Shown here piece after piece: positions 1 through 10,208 of a DNA stretch of 64,000 bases. Source of the stretch: Cadophora sp. MPI-SDFR-AT-0126 (taxonomy: Eukaryota > Ascomycota > Leotiomycetes > Helotiales > Ploettnerulaceae). Where the stretch lies: the NCBI GenBank assembly GCA_020747065.1, contig JAGMVK010000004.1, positions 2,294,001 through 2,358,000 of the forward strand, given 5' to 3'. The position numbers and the translations under genes are program-made. Positions within the stretch are counted from its first letter, which is position 1, and each line of letters starts with the position of its first letter. Below the pieces are notes generated by a model, which saw only the letters and a program-made list of their open reading frames with translations, ran no database searches and was not told the origin of the DNA.

Positions 1-1434
1 GTGACATCTCCCCTATGGGAGACTGCGACTTCACCTGTACTCCAGGCGGAAAAAAATCCTGATGCTCCCGGAGTCGCTTCCACAGCATACATAACGAGAC
101 ATCCACCTCCAAATGTAGTCTGGATACCACAGCCGAAGAAAGGTGCTCTTCCTGCTGAGAAGACTAACTTGCCACAGGACAGCTCAAGTGGTCCACATCG
201 GTCTATCCAAACACCCGAACCCCCATTCAGACCTCCGCCGCCTCCTCCTGTCACTTCAGCATCGCACAACACGGCGAGAGCCGCACCAAGAGCCGGACCC
301 ACGGCTCGTCGACTGAAGTCAAGAGATACTTCGAATAGGCTGCGAGATGCCTTCAATGGCACAGAGGCATCTCACATCCCAGCCGTGCCACCGCCGCCAA
401 TTGAACGAAAACCTCTCCCAGAATCGGCATTCCCAGCGTATCTGACGATACCCTCTCAACTAGGGGGGTGGAAGAGAGAAGCGGGCGAGGTCTGGCAGAG
501 AACAAAAGCCAACTGGAACGGAAGAAAGTCACCACTCCAGGACGAGGAACTCTTCCTGAAGTCAATGGAGGAGGGCTCACTGGACCAAGGTGAGTTGCCT
601 TCCTCTCTGACTTCTCCGGCTACCCTACGGAGGGACAGCCTCACGCGACTCTCAACAATGTTTAACCAATTCAGCGTGACAAGCGACGAACAGTCAATTC
701 GTGGTGACAGTCTTGCAACCAAAACATACACCGCCTACTCTGGAGGTCCAGCGCGGCTCAGCACCGAAGAAAACCCACTGATGTCTTACGCCGCCCATCA
801 GGCACGTAGAACAATGGCGGTTGAGTTCGACGGTCGCAACCACCCCGCTGCTCCAGCATACACAACAAAGACAACATACAGCCCCATGCCCGAGACGGGG
901 CACACGTCGCAACTCCCGGCACCACACTATGTGCCAGAGGAATTCATGTACCCCTTGCCGAGCCAGAATAGATCCTCGATACCAGAAAATAGCCTCTCAG
1001 AACTCCCGACAAATTACAACATGACTCCCAAGTCACATCGTAAAGCGTCGGTCGAGTTCGTCAGTGCTAATTCGAACAGAAACCAATCCACTACACTCAC
1101 CAACAAGGGCAAGAGCATCTCAGAGCTCTCGGAGCACTTCAACATGGCTGAAGAGCCATATGATGGAACGCCGATCGAGCTCGAGGCGCACTCGCGCCCT
1201 AGGGTCCCCCTGCCGCCGACAAAGGACTACAAAATGTCGGCTCGGTTGAGCACAGTAGGACTATACGACCACTGGGATCTACTGGAACCTACTCCAAGCG
1301 TAACCGCCGAACTACCAGGAACAAGCATGAGTAGCACGCCAATGCGGGAGCTGCCAGACATCAGACGTTTCTCGGTGATGAGCTTCGACGGGACCGTCCT
1401 GGAGACAGTCTGTCAGAAACCCCCGGAGGAGTGA
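1..1434 (+). CDS. 3' part of a proline/serine-rich disordered protein
   Basis: The reading frame is open from the first base, so the gene begins upstream; the GTG at position 1 is not evidence for a start. About 477 codons are visible, ending in TGA at 1432-1434. The protein is rich in Pro, Ser and Thr, with a polyproline run near residues 75-82 (coordinates within this fragment), and I see no transmembrane segment or catalytic motif. Residues around 335-345 and 368-376 resemble each other (SELPTNYNM and SELSEHFNM), a weak internal repeat. The composition suggests a disordered scaffold or regulatory protein, possibly phosphorylated at its many RxxS sites, but I do not recognise a family. Coding status is supported by the long open frame and the absence of splice-like interruptions. 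Confidence 0.7.
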   Translation: MTSPLWETATSPVLQAEKNPDAPGVASTAYITRHPPPNVVWIPQPKKGALPAEKTNLPQDSSSGPHRSIQTPEPPFRPPPPPPVTSASHNTARAAPRAGPTARRLKSRDTSNRLRDAFNGTEASHIPAVPPPPIERKPLPESAFPAYLTIPSQLGGWKREAGEVWQRTKANWNGRKSPLQDEELFLKSMEEGSLDQGELPSSLTSPATLRRDSLTRLSTMFNQFSVTSDEQSIRGDSLATKTYTAYSGGPARLSTEENPLMSYAAHQARRTMAVEFDGRNHPAAPAYTTKTTYSPMPETGHTSQLPAPHYVPEEFMYPLPSQNRSSIPENSLSELPTNYNMTPKSHRKASVEFVSANSNRNQSTTLTNKGKSISELSEHFNMAEEPYDGTPIELEAHSRPRVPLPPTKDYKMSARLSTVGLYDHWDLLEPTPSVTAELPGTSMSSTPMRELPDIRRFSVMSFDGTVLETVCQKPPEE

Positions 1435-1552
1435 TAAGTTCGAAGGGTACTACCCTAGAGGCAGTCCTCGATGACTTGCCACAAGGAAAATAAGGGTAGT
1501 GGGTTTTGTTTACACTGCCCTGGCGGCAGTCTATCAAAACCCCGAAGAGGAG
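1398..1552 (+). repeat. degenerate 34-bp direct repeat spanning the stop codon region
   Basis: The last coding bases of the gene ending at 1434 (1398-1431) reappear, diverged, at 1519-1552; about 26 of 34 positions agree without gaps. Both copies contain CAGTCT and end in GAGGAG. The second copy lies in the 3' non-coding region and may be a decayed duplicate of the C-terminal codons. Confidence 0.4.
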
Positions 1553-1736
1553 GAAAAGCGGATATCTGATTCTGCAATCGTGGGAGCGTCAGCATACCTG
1601 ATCAATAGGCCTTGCCTGTGTGCCTTTCACGTTTAGATCTCCTTGTGCGTCGGGAGGTCAATCTGAAATTAATACATTGGATATCCAGACACTAATGCCC
1701 ATACTCCTAACTCCCTAGTGTGACATGCTACAAATT

Positions 1737-4539
1737 TCATCTATCCTTTTCGGCTGTTGCCTCCAGTTGTAATGGTACAGCGTCGCTTGTTCTCAACCAT
1801 TCGCCGTTGAATGCATTTATAAGCCAATTGTTCAGTTCTAGACGCTGTCAGCACATATCTTTGATTACTTATGGGTATCTTACTGTCGTAGACAATCCGG
1901 TTGGCGTTGTGGAAGTAGATCCCATGATCACTGTCAGGGAAGACGTGGACATCGTAATTCTCGACACCCGCCAAGTCCAGTCTGTCCAGAAGGGTAAGGG
2001 TGTTCTGCATGTGAACATTGTCGTCCGCAATCCCGTGCATGACCAAGAATCTCACATTCTGGTGTAAAGCGGTCATGTTGCTGATGGTCGAATTATCGTA
2101 CCCACCTGGGTTGTGTTGAGGTGTGTGCATGTATCGTTCGGTGTAGATCGAGTCATAGAATCGCCAATCTGTGACAGGCGCAACAGCCATTCCATACGAG
2201 AAAGTCTGTCCAGCATCCTGCTCGAGAGTCTTCAAAGTCATGAATCCACCGTACGACCAGCCCCAAATAGCCATGCGCGAAGCATCGACGTACTTTTTCT
2301 TCGCCCAGATTTTGGCAGTCTCAATTTGATCGCGAGCTTCGTAGTATCCAAGATTACCGCGAATAATGGTACGGGCCTTTCGTCCGATGAATCCCGTACC
2401 CCGGCCATCGACAGTGACGACAATGTAACCCAGATTGGCAGCCACATATGCTTGAAAGTCAACACTGAAAGTTTTGGTCACAGTCTGAGATCCAGGGCCT
2501 CCATAGAGATAGAAGAGCACGGGATACTTCTTCTTCTCATTGAAGTGCGGCGGCCTTCTTTCGACAACTTGAAGGTCATACCCATCAATGTTCACCGTTG
2601 AAAAGATCTTGTGGGGCAGCTCGTATTTTTTGGCCATATCAGCAAGTCCCAAGTTCTCCTCAATCACCTGCGTATAATGATCGGAATTACTAGGAGTGCT
2701 AATGACTTGTTGCCATGGTATATTTGGTCCATCATAATCCAAGAGAGCATAAGCTGCACCACTTGAAAATGAAACGCCGTAATGCCCTTCTTTCGAAGTG
2801 TCGGTAAGAGGCTTGAGCTCTGTACCATTGAGGAATACACTGTAAACGTGGCGTTGGATAGGCGACTCCTTTGTTGCAACGAAATAGACCAAGTTTTTCT
2901 TGAGGTCAACAGCTGATGGTGCATCAACAACCTCCCAGTTACCAGATGTGAGCAGTACTGGAGTCGGGTTATCTAAGGGGGTGAAGTATCCAATATGATC
3001 GTAATTCTCGTGAATGACAGTGTCGATGTAGCCATCCAAGGGACGACCATTTGCTGGATCTGCTGGAACATACTTGGTCTTCTGAGATACTTCAAACCAC
3101 CCTCCATCAAGCTTCTGAACATCCTCGGTTCGTACCGTTTCCCCAGTTCGAGTAGCGACATCGACAAGGACCACGCGAAGAACATCACTCTCTCGATTGG
3201 TTTCTCGGATTAGCGCTTTGCCAGTTGATCCAGCCCAGACTACCTCAGTGATGAGTAGATCATCTGGCGCAAAGGATCCTGCGATTTTGACTTCAAAGAC
3301 ATCACCCTTGCCGACATCATAGAATTGAAGGTCAACAGTCGGATTTGGAGCACCAGCTTTCGGATATTTGATCTCTCTGACTTCTGGATAGTTCTCCTCA
3401 CCTGGAGCTGGCTGAACACCACTGGGTCGAGAAACAAAGTATTGAATTGGATATTCTGGGACTTCGGATTCGTTGGTCCGTAGGAATGCGACATATTTTC
3501 CATCTTCAGCCCACCATGTTGCACTGTTCCCTTGGAAGACTTCTTCTTCATACACCCAGTCCGGAATTCCGTAGAAAAGATTCGGCCCGCCGTCCGTCGT
3601 TATTTGAGTAACTTTTGAATCAGATAGTTTCCGGAGAAAGAGGTTGTTATCTCTTGTGAACACCACCGCATCACTCTGAGGACTCCAGCTAGCCAACTGT
3701 ACCCGACCGTCCAGGTTCTCGGGGTCTAAAGCTTCCGCAGATTGAGTCTCAACATCGAAGATCCAGTATTTTGCGTAGAAAGAGTGTCTCCAGTTCGATT
3801 GGTAATCTGTCGCAACTAGTACCTTCTTCAAGTCCTTGCTGGGAAACACTCTGCTGGGGAAGAGCGACTGGTCTCCTACATTAAATCGGCCACTCTTCAT
3901 CAATGTCTTTGTTCCTTGAGCGCCTGCCTCTGCACTGGGACCTCTGATATCCTCAACGACCAAGTAATCCTTTCCAGCAGCAGCTTGTTCCAGAAGCAGT
4001 CCGTCCTCTCCATTCGCGCCCTCTATCCAGCTTATACCGTGTTTTGTAGCTCGCCATGACCCGCCCATGACCTGGTCCAGAGTAACCTTCTTTCCGGTCC
4101 CCGTTGTCGCGGTCGCAGCAGGATCGTGGGGTTTCGAGGAGACATGTCGATAGGATTGTCGTCCGAGAAATACGACCAAGGCCAGCAGCCATGCCCCAAT
4201 GAACACTCCTCCTACTACCCAGAGTAATCGCCTGAACTTCTTGTCCACCGTCTTTCCCGTCGCGTTCTTCAAAAAAGGCCCAGTTTCGAGATCATAATCA
4301 TCCTTCTCTTCATCGTCGTGGGAGCTTGTTGCATGCTCATTGTCCGCGTAGCCTCTTGACTCGCTCCTCGGAGGGGGGAATTTGGGAGTGACCATTCTCT
4401 TCTCGTCCTCTGCATCCACCCTTTGGCCAATACGCTCAAATACCAGACTCGTCGTCGACGCAGATGATATAGAGTCTTCAGACTTGCGACCGGTCTCGAG
4501 GGGAATGAGGTCCGCCGTGTCTTCGTGCCGCCTATCCAT
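1737..4539 (-). CDS. dapB: vacuolar dipeptidyl aminopeptidase B (DPP IV family, S9B)
   Basis: Model: complement(join(1737..1837,1884..4539)), 918 aa. It is a type II membrane serine protease of the vacuole that removes X-Pro or X-Ala dipeptides from N-termini. An acidic cytoplasmic tail of about 100 residues is followed by one membrane segment ([20 protein letters not shown]), a beta-propeller bearing the double-Glu motif YEEEVF, and a hydrolase domain. The triad is Ser762 in GWSYGG, Asp839 in HGIADDN and His872 in DSDHG. The open frame begins at a TTG, but the first ATG is at 4539, giving an N-terminus that fits the family. Reading straight through the 3' end gives an unrelated basic tail. 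Splicing a 46-nt intron (1838-1883, CTGAC branch) restores the family ending ([14 protein letters not shown]) and a TGA at 1737-1739. Confidence 0.93.
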
Positions 4540-5442
4540 GATCTCCGATAAGAGTTTCAAGCTCCCGTTCGAGTTGTCAGAGCGAATCAGTCCCGTAAAG
4601 ACATGTGCAACCTTTCAAACTCTTTTGCTACTCATGGCACACCTGAGAAATAAATCAAGGGCGGGCTCTTCGAATAATGAAGCTATTGAGACCCAGATGT
4701 GGTATCACAGAATCACAAAAGAGAGGTGTTGGCTTTGTGCCAAAGGCTTGGCATAGATCATCCGAGCTCCAGATTATCTCAGCCGAGTAACTTCAATCTC
4801 CCATGTTTTCATTGCAAAGCATTTTTGAATTTTACGAAGATCCTTCGCGCCTGTCATGGAGCTTGAATTCTGGTACTATCCCTAGAAGTACCTGCATGAT
4901 TTATTTTTTCTTTTGTTCTTGCTGGGCAAATCGTTCCTTTGTCGTTAGAAGCAGGATAATGGCTCTTGGTCCAAAACCGCCGGCGAGAGCAGCCGCAAAC
5001 ATGTCTTCGATATCGCGGCCGTGCAACACAGTTTACATGTTTAGTTTGTCTTGCAATTATTTAGCATGTCGATCGGAGTCCCATTTCTTGAGTTTTTTGT
5101 TTCCGAATCCTTCTCAAGGTGCAGCTCGAAGCAAGTGCAGATCACTTTGCTGCCTGCACTATCCTACCGTGAGTTCCTTGTACTTGAAAGAATGCTCCAT
5201 CCCTGGAATAGCTATATCTTTTTTCAGCATGAAGAGCTGGACACAGTGGACAATTTTGCGACAGCTCAGCCTGGCAGATCCCAAGATGGGATTTTGCAGA
5301 GATGGTTGATCTGCTTTCCCTACGCCAACTTCGTCATGTTGAAGCTGCACACTCAAATACCATGGAAGTCTTAGAGACTCCCCCTGAATATCACCCAAAT
5401 TCTGGTCTGATCTGCGTTCATCTTCAGAAATCGAAAATAGAG
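4540..5442. other. intergenic, 5' flank of dapB
   Basis: This 0.9-kb stretch holds the upstream region of dapB. I see no convincing gene, RNA or repeat. Several open frames of 60-170 codons lack family resemblance or splice support. Confidence 0.4.
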
Positions 5443-6158
5443 GACGAAGTACTTGGAATCATCCTTCAGCGGCTCTCCACAGTTCACGTTCTCCGCTAAT
5501 GCCTCCCACGCAGCAGTGATAAAATGGGGACGAGCTTCGCTGCACAACGCAATGTCGAACATCTCATCTTCTAATTGCAGTGCAGGATGCTCTTTTAAAG
5601 GCATCAAAGACGTGGACCAGCCTAAATGTCAGCTTCCAGTACCAACAGAGCCGTTTTGTCACGGATCCTGCGAGGATTGATCTCAGCGGGATGACTGCAC
5701 CCAAGGAATTCAAAATATCTGCTCTCGAAGCACTACAGGTTCGCACATCCTTCTCAACTTATTGACGCCGGTCATTGATCTTCATCTTCTAGAGATCCTC
5801 TCCAAAAGAAATAGGAACTTTCTACACAGATTCAGGAAGAGGATCGCCTGAACGGGACCGCTTAGTCGACAGCACCATCGACGTAGCTCTGTACGACTGG
5901 ATGTTGGAGCTCGCGATCTGCTAATTGACGTTCCTACAGTCACGTCGAATTGTACGGGTAGTTGAAAGCGCTTACCATCCTGGTCGACCCATGGGCTTGA
6001 TCTGGAGAGGTGGGATTCGTCACTTGAAATCAAGCATATGTTTGAAGAGGCTGAGATCGATTTGGATATGCCATCTGTCATTGAAGGTGCGTGAATTCTT
6101 CTCTGAGCAATGTCAACGGGTAATTAACAACTGAATAGGGAATTCCCAACTCATCTGA
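5443..6158 (+). pseudogene. possible decayed multi-exon gene, strand uncertain
   Basis: One plus-strand frame can be followed from an AG acceptor before 5443 to a TGA at 6156-6158. It passes a GTGCGT..TAG intron (6087-6138) that gives the ending VIEGNSQLI. Within it are three in-frame TGA codons, each one transition away from CGA. Stretches such as IDLHLLEILSKRNRNFLHRF and DLERWDSSLEIKHMFEEAEI look protein-like. However, the opposite strand is also open over parts of the same interval (5371-5607 and 5782-6081), so the strand is not settled and this may be non-coding. I recognise no domain. Confidence 0.25.
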
Positions 6159-6844
6159 TATTTTCGATTGAGACTTCTATTAAAATTATGGCATATGGCC
6201 AGGGACCAGGCTGGAAACAACAACAAAACTGTGGCTTTGGCGGTATCTTCCTATGGGAAGTTGTCTAACGGCACAATAGAGTTTCCACCAAAAAATACGA
6301 TACTTCTAGCCTATGCTGTGTAACTTCATATCATTTTGTTCATACAGCATGAATGATAGACTGCTTAGTCTATTATTTTTGGATCGGCCTCTTAAATCCA
6401 AGACATTACCCAGGTTAGTTGGATATTGCTACAGCAGCCCCTTTTGCTTAAAACAGTATAAGTATTAAATGTATACAGGAATTAGGATAAAGCAATGGAA
6501 ACAGTCAAGAATGGTAAATTTGGAAGCTTGAAAAGCATCCATTGTCTTCGGCTGGGAACTGCTGCAGGTCACGAGCCGTCACTATGTGACGTTTTTATTT
6601 TCAACTCCAGCAGTCGGACCAAGGACTATTGATGAATTCGAAGATATGATTTCCGGTTTTCTGGAAATGATAGTACAATGTGAAGACTGGATGGAATGAA
6701 CGCCCTGATGAACGTTCCAGCTGCACCACCCACTTCAACACCCCCCATCGCCAAGCCTCGGCAAGGTACGCTAGTCGGCAAATTTTTTTTAATTCTGTAA
6801 TATTTCGAAATAACAACTTTTCAGCATCCTCAACACATGACAAG
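6159..6844. other. AT-rich intergenic region before tRNA-Thr
   Basis: The stretch is AT-rich with no convincing gene. Short open frames on both strands have no family resemblance. Nothing specific was seen other than the tRNA that follows. Confidence 0.5.
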
Positions 6845-6916
6845 GCCTCCTTAGCTCAGGGGTAGAGCGCATCACTTGTAATGATGAGGTCGCTAGTTCG
6901 AATCTGGTAGGAGGCA
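6845..6916 (+). tRNA. tRNA-Thr (anticodon UGU)
   Basis: The 72-nt sequence folds as a cloverleaf without an intron. The acceptor stem GCCTCCT pairs with AGGAGGC (6909-6915) and the discriminator is A6916. The D-arm holds TAGCTCAGGGGTAGAGC. The anticodon stem CATCA/TGATG encloses loop CTTGTAA, which reads threonine codon ACA. The T-arm GCTAG-TTCGAAT-CTGGT includes two G-U pairs. CCA is not encoded, as expected for a eukaryote. A T-rich run near 6943-6957 would terminate RNA polymerase III. Confidence 0.95.
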
Positions 6917-7320
6917 TTCGCATGTATAAGAAACATGTGTTCCTTTATTTTTTGTTTTTGAAAATTTGGATCTGGATTCTCGAAGAACTTTTCTTTCGAG
7001 TCGAGACGGACAGTGTTCAACTAAATCAGTGATTTTAAATATATCATTTTAAATGTGTTGATAAATGGGTTGGGGTTGTGGAGACTGCCGGATATATCTT
7101 CTGAATTGCTCTTTGTTGGGCATTTCTTTGTCCAGGAACACTTAGTATTCCGAAGCTACAAACAAGTACATTGTCCTAGGATGTTTATGACAGAACAATT
7201 TTTTGCTAATTTTCTGAGTTCCTAATCCCGAACTCCGCTTTTCTGATCCTCGGTTCAAGGTCTGATTTGTTGACCGACCCAACACGCCGACCGCACAGCG
7301 TAGATCAGTATGTCAGGGGC
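6917..7320. other. intergenic, tRNA 3' flank
   Basis: It contains the T-rich terminator of tRNA-Thr and the 3' flank of the convergent membrane-protein gene. No gene was recognised. Confidence 0.5.
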
Positions 7321-7875
7321 TCAAGCGAGTTCTGATCGCAGCATCCTCCCATCCAATTCTACTCTCCTTTGTTTTCTTTCACTATCTGCTCCTGGCCTGT
7401 CTGCATCCCCATCAAATTCGAACATAACAGGCTCCGTGTTTGAAGGTATGGTAGTCGCATCTAATTCCGCCTTTTCGAATCTCTCTTCTGCAGTCCCAAA
7501 TTTCACTGCACCTGCTCGCCGTCGCCAGCGAACCGTGAACACCACAATCCCAATCAGCAGAATGATCCCAAGAGCTGTACCAACACCTATACCCGCCTTT
7601 GCGCCCGTTGCGAGTCCACTGTCTTCTGGAGTTGTAGTGGTTGGTGTGGCTGACGGGATCGTTGAAATTGTCGATGTTGATGATTTGACCAGCGTTGAGG
7701 AAGGCGTCAGTTGAGAAGTGGCATTGTCTTGAAGGGTAAAGAGAGCTGGCGGCTTATTCGGATCATCGATGCGAACTCCAGGGAGACTGACTTGTTGGTT
7801 GGACGCTGCCACTAGAAGTAGGCAGCAGATGAATCGAAAAGAGGTGTGAAGGTGAGTGCCAGTTGGTAGACGCAT
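7321..7875 (-). CDS. secreted-end/single-pass membrane protein with Ser/Thr stalk
   Basis: A single exon of 184 aa starts at ATG 7875. An N-terminal hydrophobic stretch (FICCLLLVAAS) acts as a signal peptide. It is followed by a short ectodomain, a Ser/Thr-rich stalk (residues about 50-85) likely to be O-glycosylated, one membrane segment (IGVGTALGIILLIGIVVFTV), a basic stop-transfer RWRRR and a charged cytoplasmic tail of about 70 residues. The layout recalls fungal wall-sensor-like proteins with a Mid2-like membrane segment, but there is no WSC cysteine domain. Function is unknown. It may act at the plasma membrane as a sensor or adaptor. An additional upstream exon cannot be excluded. Confidence 0.7.
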   Translation of the reverse strand: MRLPTGTHLHTSFRFICCLLLVAASNQQVSLPGVRIDDPNKPPALFTLQDNATSQLTPSSTLVKSSTSTISTIPSATPTTTTPEDSGLATGAKAGIGVGTALGIILLIGIVVFTVRWRRRAGAVKFGTAEERFEKAELDATTIPSNTEPVMFEFDGDADRPGADSERKQRRVELDGRMLRSELA

Positions 7876-8834
7876 CCTTGCTGCAACTTTCGTCTAGAGA
7901 ACATCGTAGAAATCGCCCAAAGTCTGCGCTTGGTCTTCAAATACTTTTGGTCTATGGAGATTTCCGGTTTCAATTCCTTGAGTCATGGCTGTGTATAGGT
8001 AGAAGGGCAGCCTTGCCGCAAGACGGACGTCTTGAATGGTGAGATGGCAGCCACAGAAGCGGCGCTAAGATCAACCACTTTTCAGCTCTCCGCCATCGTG
8101 TTCCTGTGACTATTCCTCCTGCTCTTGCCAACATGTTCAATACTTCTCATTGTCTCTTTGAGATTGTCAGCATGGGGGAGAAGCTTCGAGCAGAGACGGC
8201 GTGTTACACTCGTAAGGTCGGCTCTCGGGATCTTCACACTCTCCAATGATCCTCCAGCACAGAGCTTTGGAATATTGTATTTGGGACTAGACAAAGACCT
8301 TTCAAGGGCGCGCTAGACGTCTAACTAGATCCGGTGAAGCTGGATATCGCTCTTCAGTGCTGTCTTGTCGCTTTCTGCCACTCCCTCTTTTGAGCCTTTG
8401 CCCCACCATCAGCCATGGTCTCATAGAAGAGGCATCGAGGACATTCCATCGAAAGATTTACAACACCATACACCAACGTCAGCGAATTCATAAACACTGG
8501 TGGGATTACAATTTAGTTTGCGGTATGGCGACTTCAATCCTCCAAGGAATCTATCTGCCATTGCCCAGGCTGGAGCATTCTCTCCCCAATCAAGCTCGTT
8601 TTCAGGATTGTGAATTTCCGGCGCGGAGCATCACTCTGGCAGTTTGCCGCCACTAAAACCCAGGCTTGGTCTTCCGCGCTTTAGCGACAGCCACAAGCAG
8701 CGATAGAGTCCACTGTTGAGTTAAAAAAAGAGGCAACGAATAGGACGCAGGGAGACACATGGCATCAAGGCAAAGTACCAATCCTGAAATTCGGTTCTAC
8801 CAACCCAATGCATATAGTTCACAATGGCCTTCTA
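7876..8834. other. intergenic
   Basis: About 0.95 kb with no gene I can support. A 70-codon minus-strand frame (8082-8294) starts at TTG and has no recognisable domain. Confidence 0.4.
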
Positions 8835-9121
8835 CTATCCCCCCCCTAGCTTGAATGTTAAATGTGTAGAAAATTGGACCTCGTGTGGGTAGTCTTCTAG
8901 GGTGTTCATCCAGTGAAATCCTTAGATTATAGCCACAGTCAGGGGGAAGAGGCTCTCTGGAATCTTCTACAACCACCCGGGCCTTTACAACAGACCAGAT
9001 TTTGTCCTGTGCTCTGAGGCTGGCAAGGCATCGACAAGGCCTTCCTACCAGTCACAGTAAGCTCTTCATGCCTCGGACCCATAAATTCCACATTTTAACA
9101 TTCAAGCCAGGGGGGGGATAG
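8835..9121. mobile_element. 287-bp MITE with ~30-bp terminal inverted repeats and TA target duplication
   Basis: The left end at 8835 begins CTATCCCCCCCC and continues into TAGCTTGAATGTTAAATGTG. The right end, read on the minus strand from 9121, begins CTATCCCCCCCC and continues into TGGCTTGAATGTTAAAATGTG. The arms therefore match over about 30 bp with one substitution and one indel. TA lies immediately outside both ends (8833-8834 and 9122-9123), as expected for a Tc1/mariner-type target duplication. The interior of about 225 bp carries no long reading frame, so the element would be non-autonomous. Confidence 0.8.
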
Positions 9122-9215
9122 TAAATCCACCTAACGCCAGTGTTCGCAGCCCAAGACATACCTCCACTGCATGTTTCACCCATGCCCATCAGCAGCCACA
9201 AGCCCAACACCACTA

Positions 9216-10208
9216 TCAAGCCATGTTCAAATACCCGCCATCGATAATGAAAGAAGTACCATGAACATAGCTCCCAGCCGGACTAACCAAAAACAAAATG
9301 GAATCTGCAACCTCGTCGACATCACCGAAGCGCTTGAATGCTGTGCCATCAGTGTACAGGTTTCTCAATTCCGGGCTTGCGGAGACGGCTCGCTCAAGTA
9401 AAGGCGTGTCGATGGGTCCTGGACACACAGCGTTGATGCGGATCATCGATCCGCCATACTCGTTGGCTGTGAGGAAGGGACTTAGCACTAGGGGAGGCCT
9501 GGGGAATGGGAATGAGGAGACGAACCTGCAGTTTTCGTGATGCCGATTGCAGCAAATTTTGAGGCGTTGTATTCAACTGTACCTGGGGGTGGGGTGATCC
9601 CAGCGCCCGAACATACATTCACGATAGATCCACGACCGAGCGTACGAGATCTGCTCGTTCCCTGGACGACGATGACATCTTGTTTGAGCATTACTTGGAG
9701 CGCGGCTTTCGTGTGGTATAAAACGCCTCTTGCGTTGGTGTTTTGGATATTGTCATATGCTTCCAGGTCATTATCTGCGATGTTGCCATGCATGCTATAG
9801 ATCTATCGCCGAGTTAAGTACATGCTCATGCACATTCAAGGAAGAGAAGTATCTCACCCCAGCGGTTGTAACGCTGTAGTCGATTCTTCCGAATCTGGCA
9901 ACGGCGGCTTGGAAGAAGGCATCGACACTCGCCCAGCTTCGCACGTCGACGTGAGATGCTGTGACGGCAAATTTGGGGTTTGTGGCAACTTCTTCGGTTT
10001 GTTTTGCTGTTTCTTTGACGCCTGGAGCGTTGATATCTCCCAATGCTAAACCTTGAACACCGGCGCGGGCGAATGCAAGTGCTGTTGCTCTTCCCATTCC
10101 ACTGGCTTCAATGTGGTCAGTGAAAATGCTTTTTACATCTCATCTTAAAAGAGGTATCTCACCAGAGCCGATGATTACTGCCGTTCCTGTTAAGTTGAAG
10201 TTTGACAT
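9216..10208 (-). CDS. short-chain dehydrogenase/reductase (classical SDR)
   Basis: Model: complement(join(9216..9466,9526..9802,9858..10105,10163..10208)), 273 aa. It is an NAD(P)-dependent oxidoreductase of the classical SDR class. The Rossmann fold begins near residue 9 with the glycine motif G14-x3-G18-x-G20. Splicing the 57-nt first intron is needed to complete that motif. The catalytic Ser163, Tyr176 and Lys180 (YNASK) are present at the normal spacing. PGPIDTPLL and the C-terminal IDGGYLN are family hallmarks. All three introns begin GTGAGA or GTTCGT and end in AG. The substrate cannot be deduced. No biosynthetic partner lies next to it. Confidence 0.9.

Noticed and set aside
9171..10097. 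Plus-strand frames over the dehydrogenase locus
   Set aside because: They are shadows of the SDR exons, whose catalytic residues lie on the minus strand.
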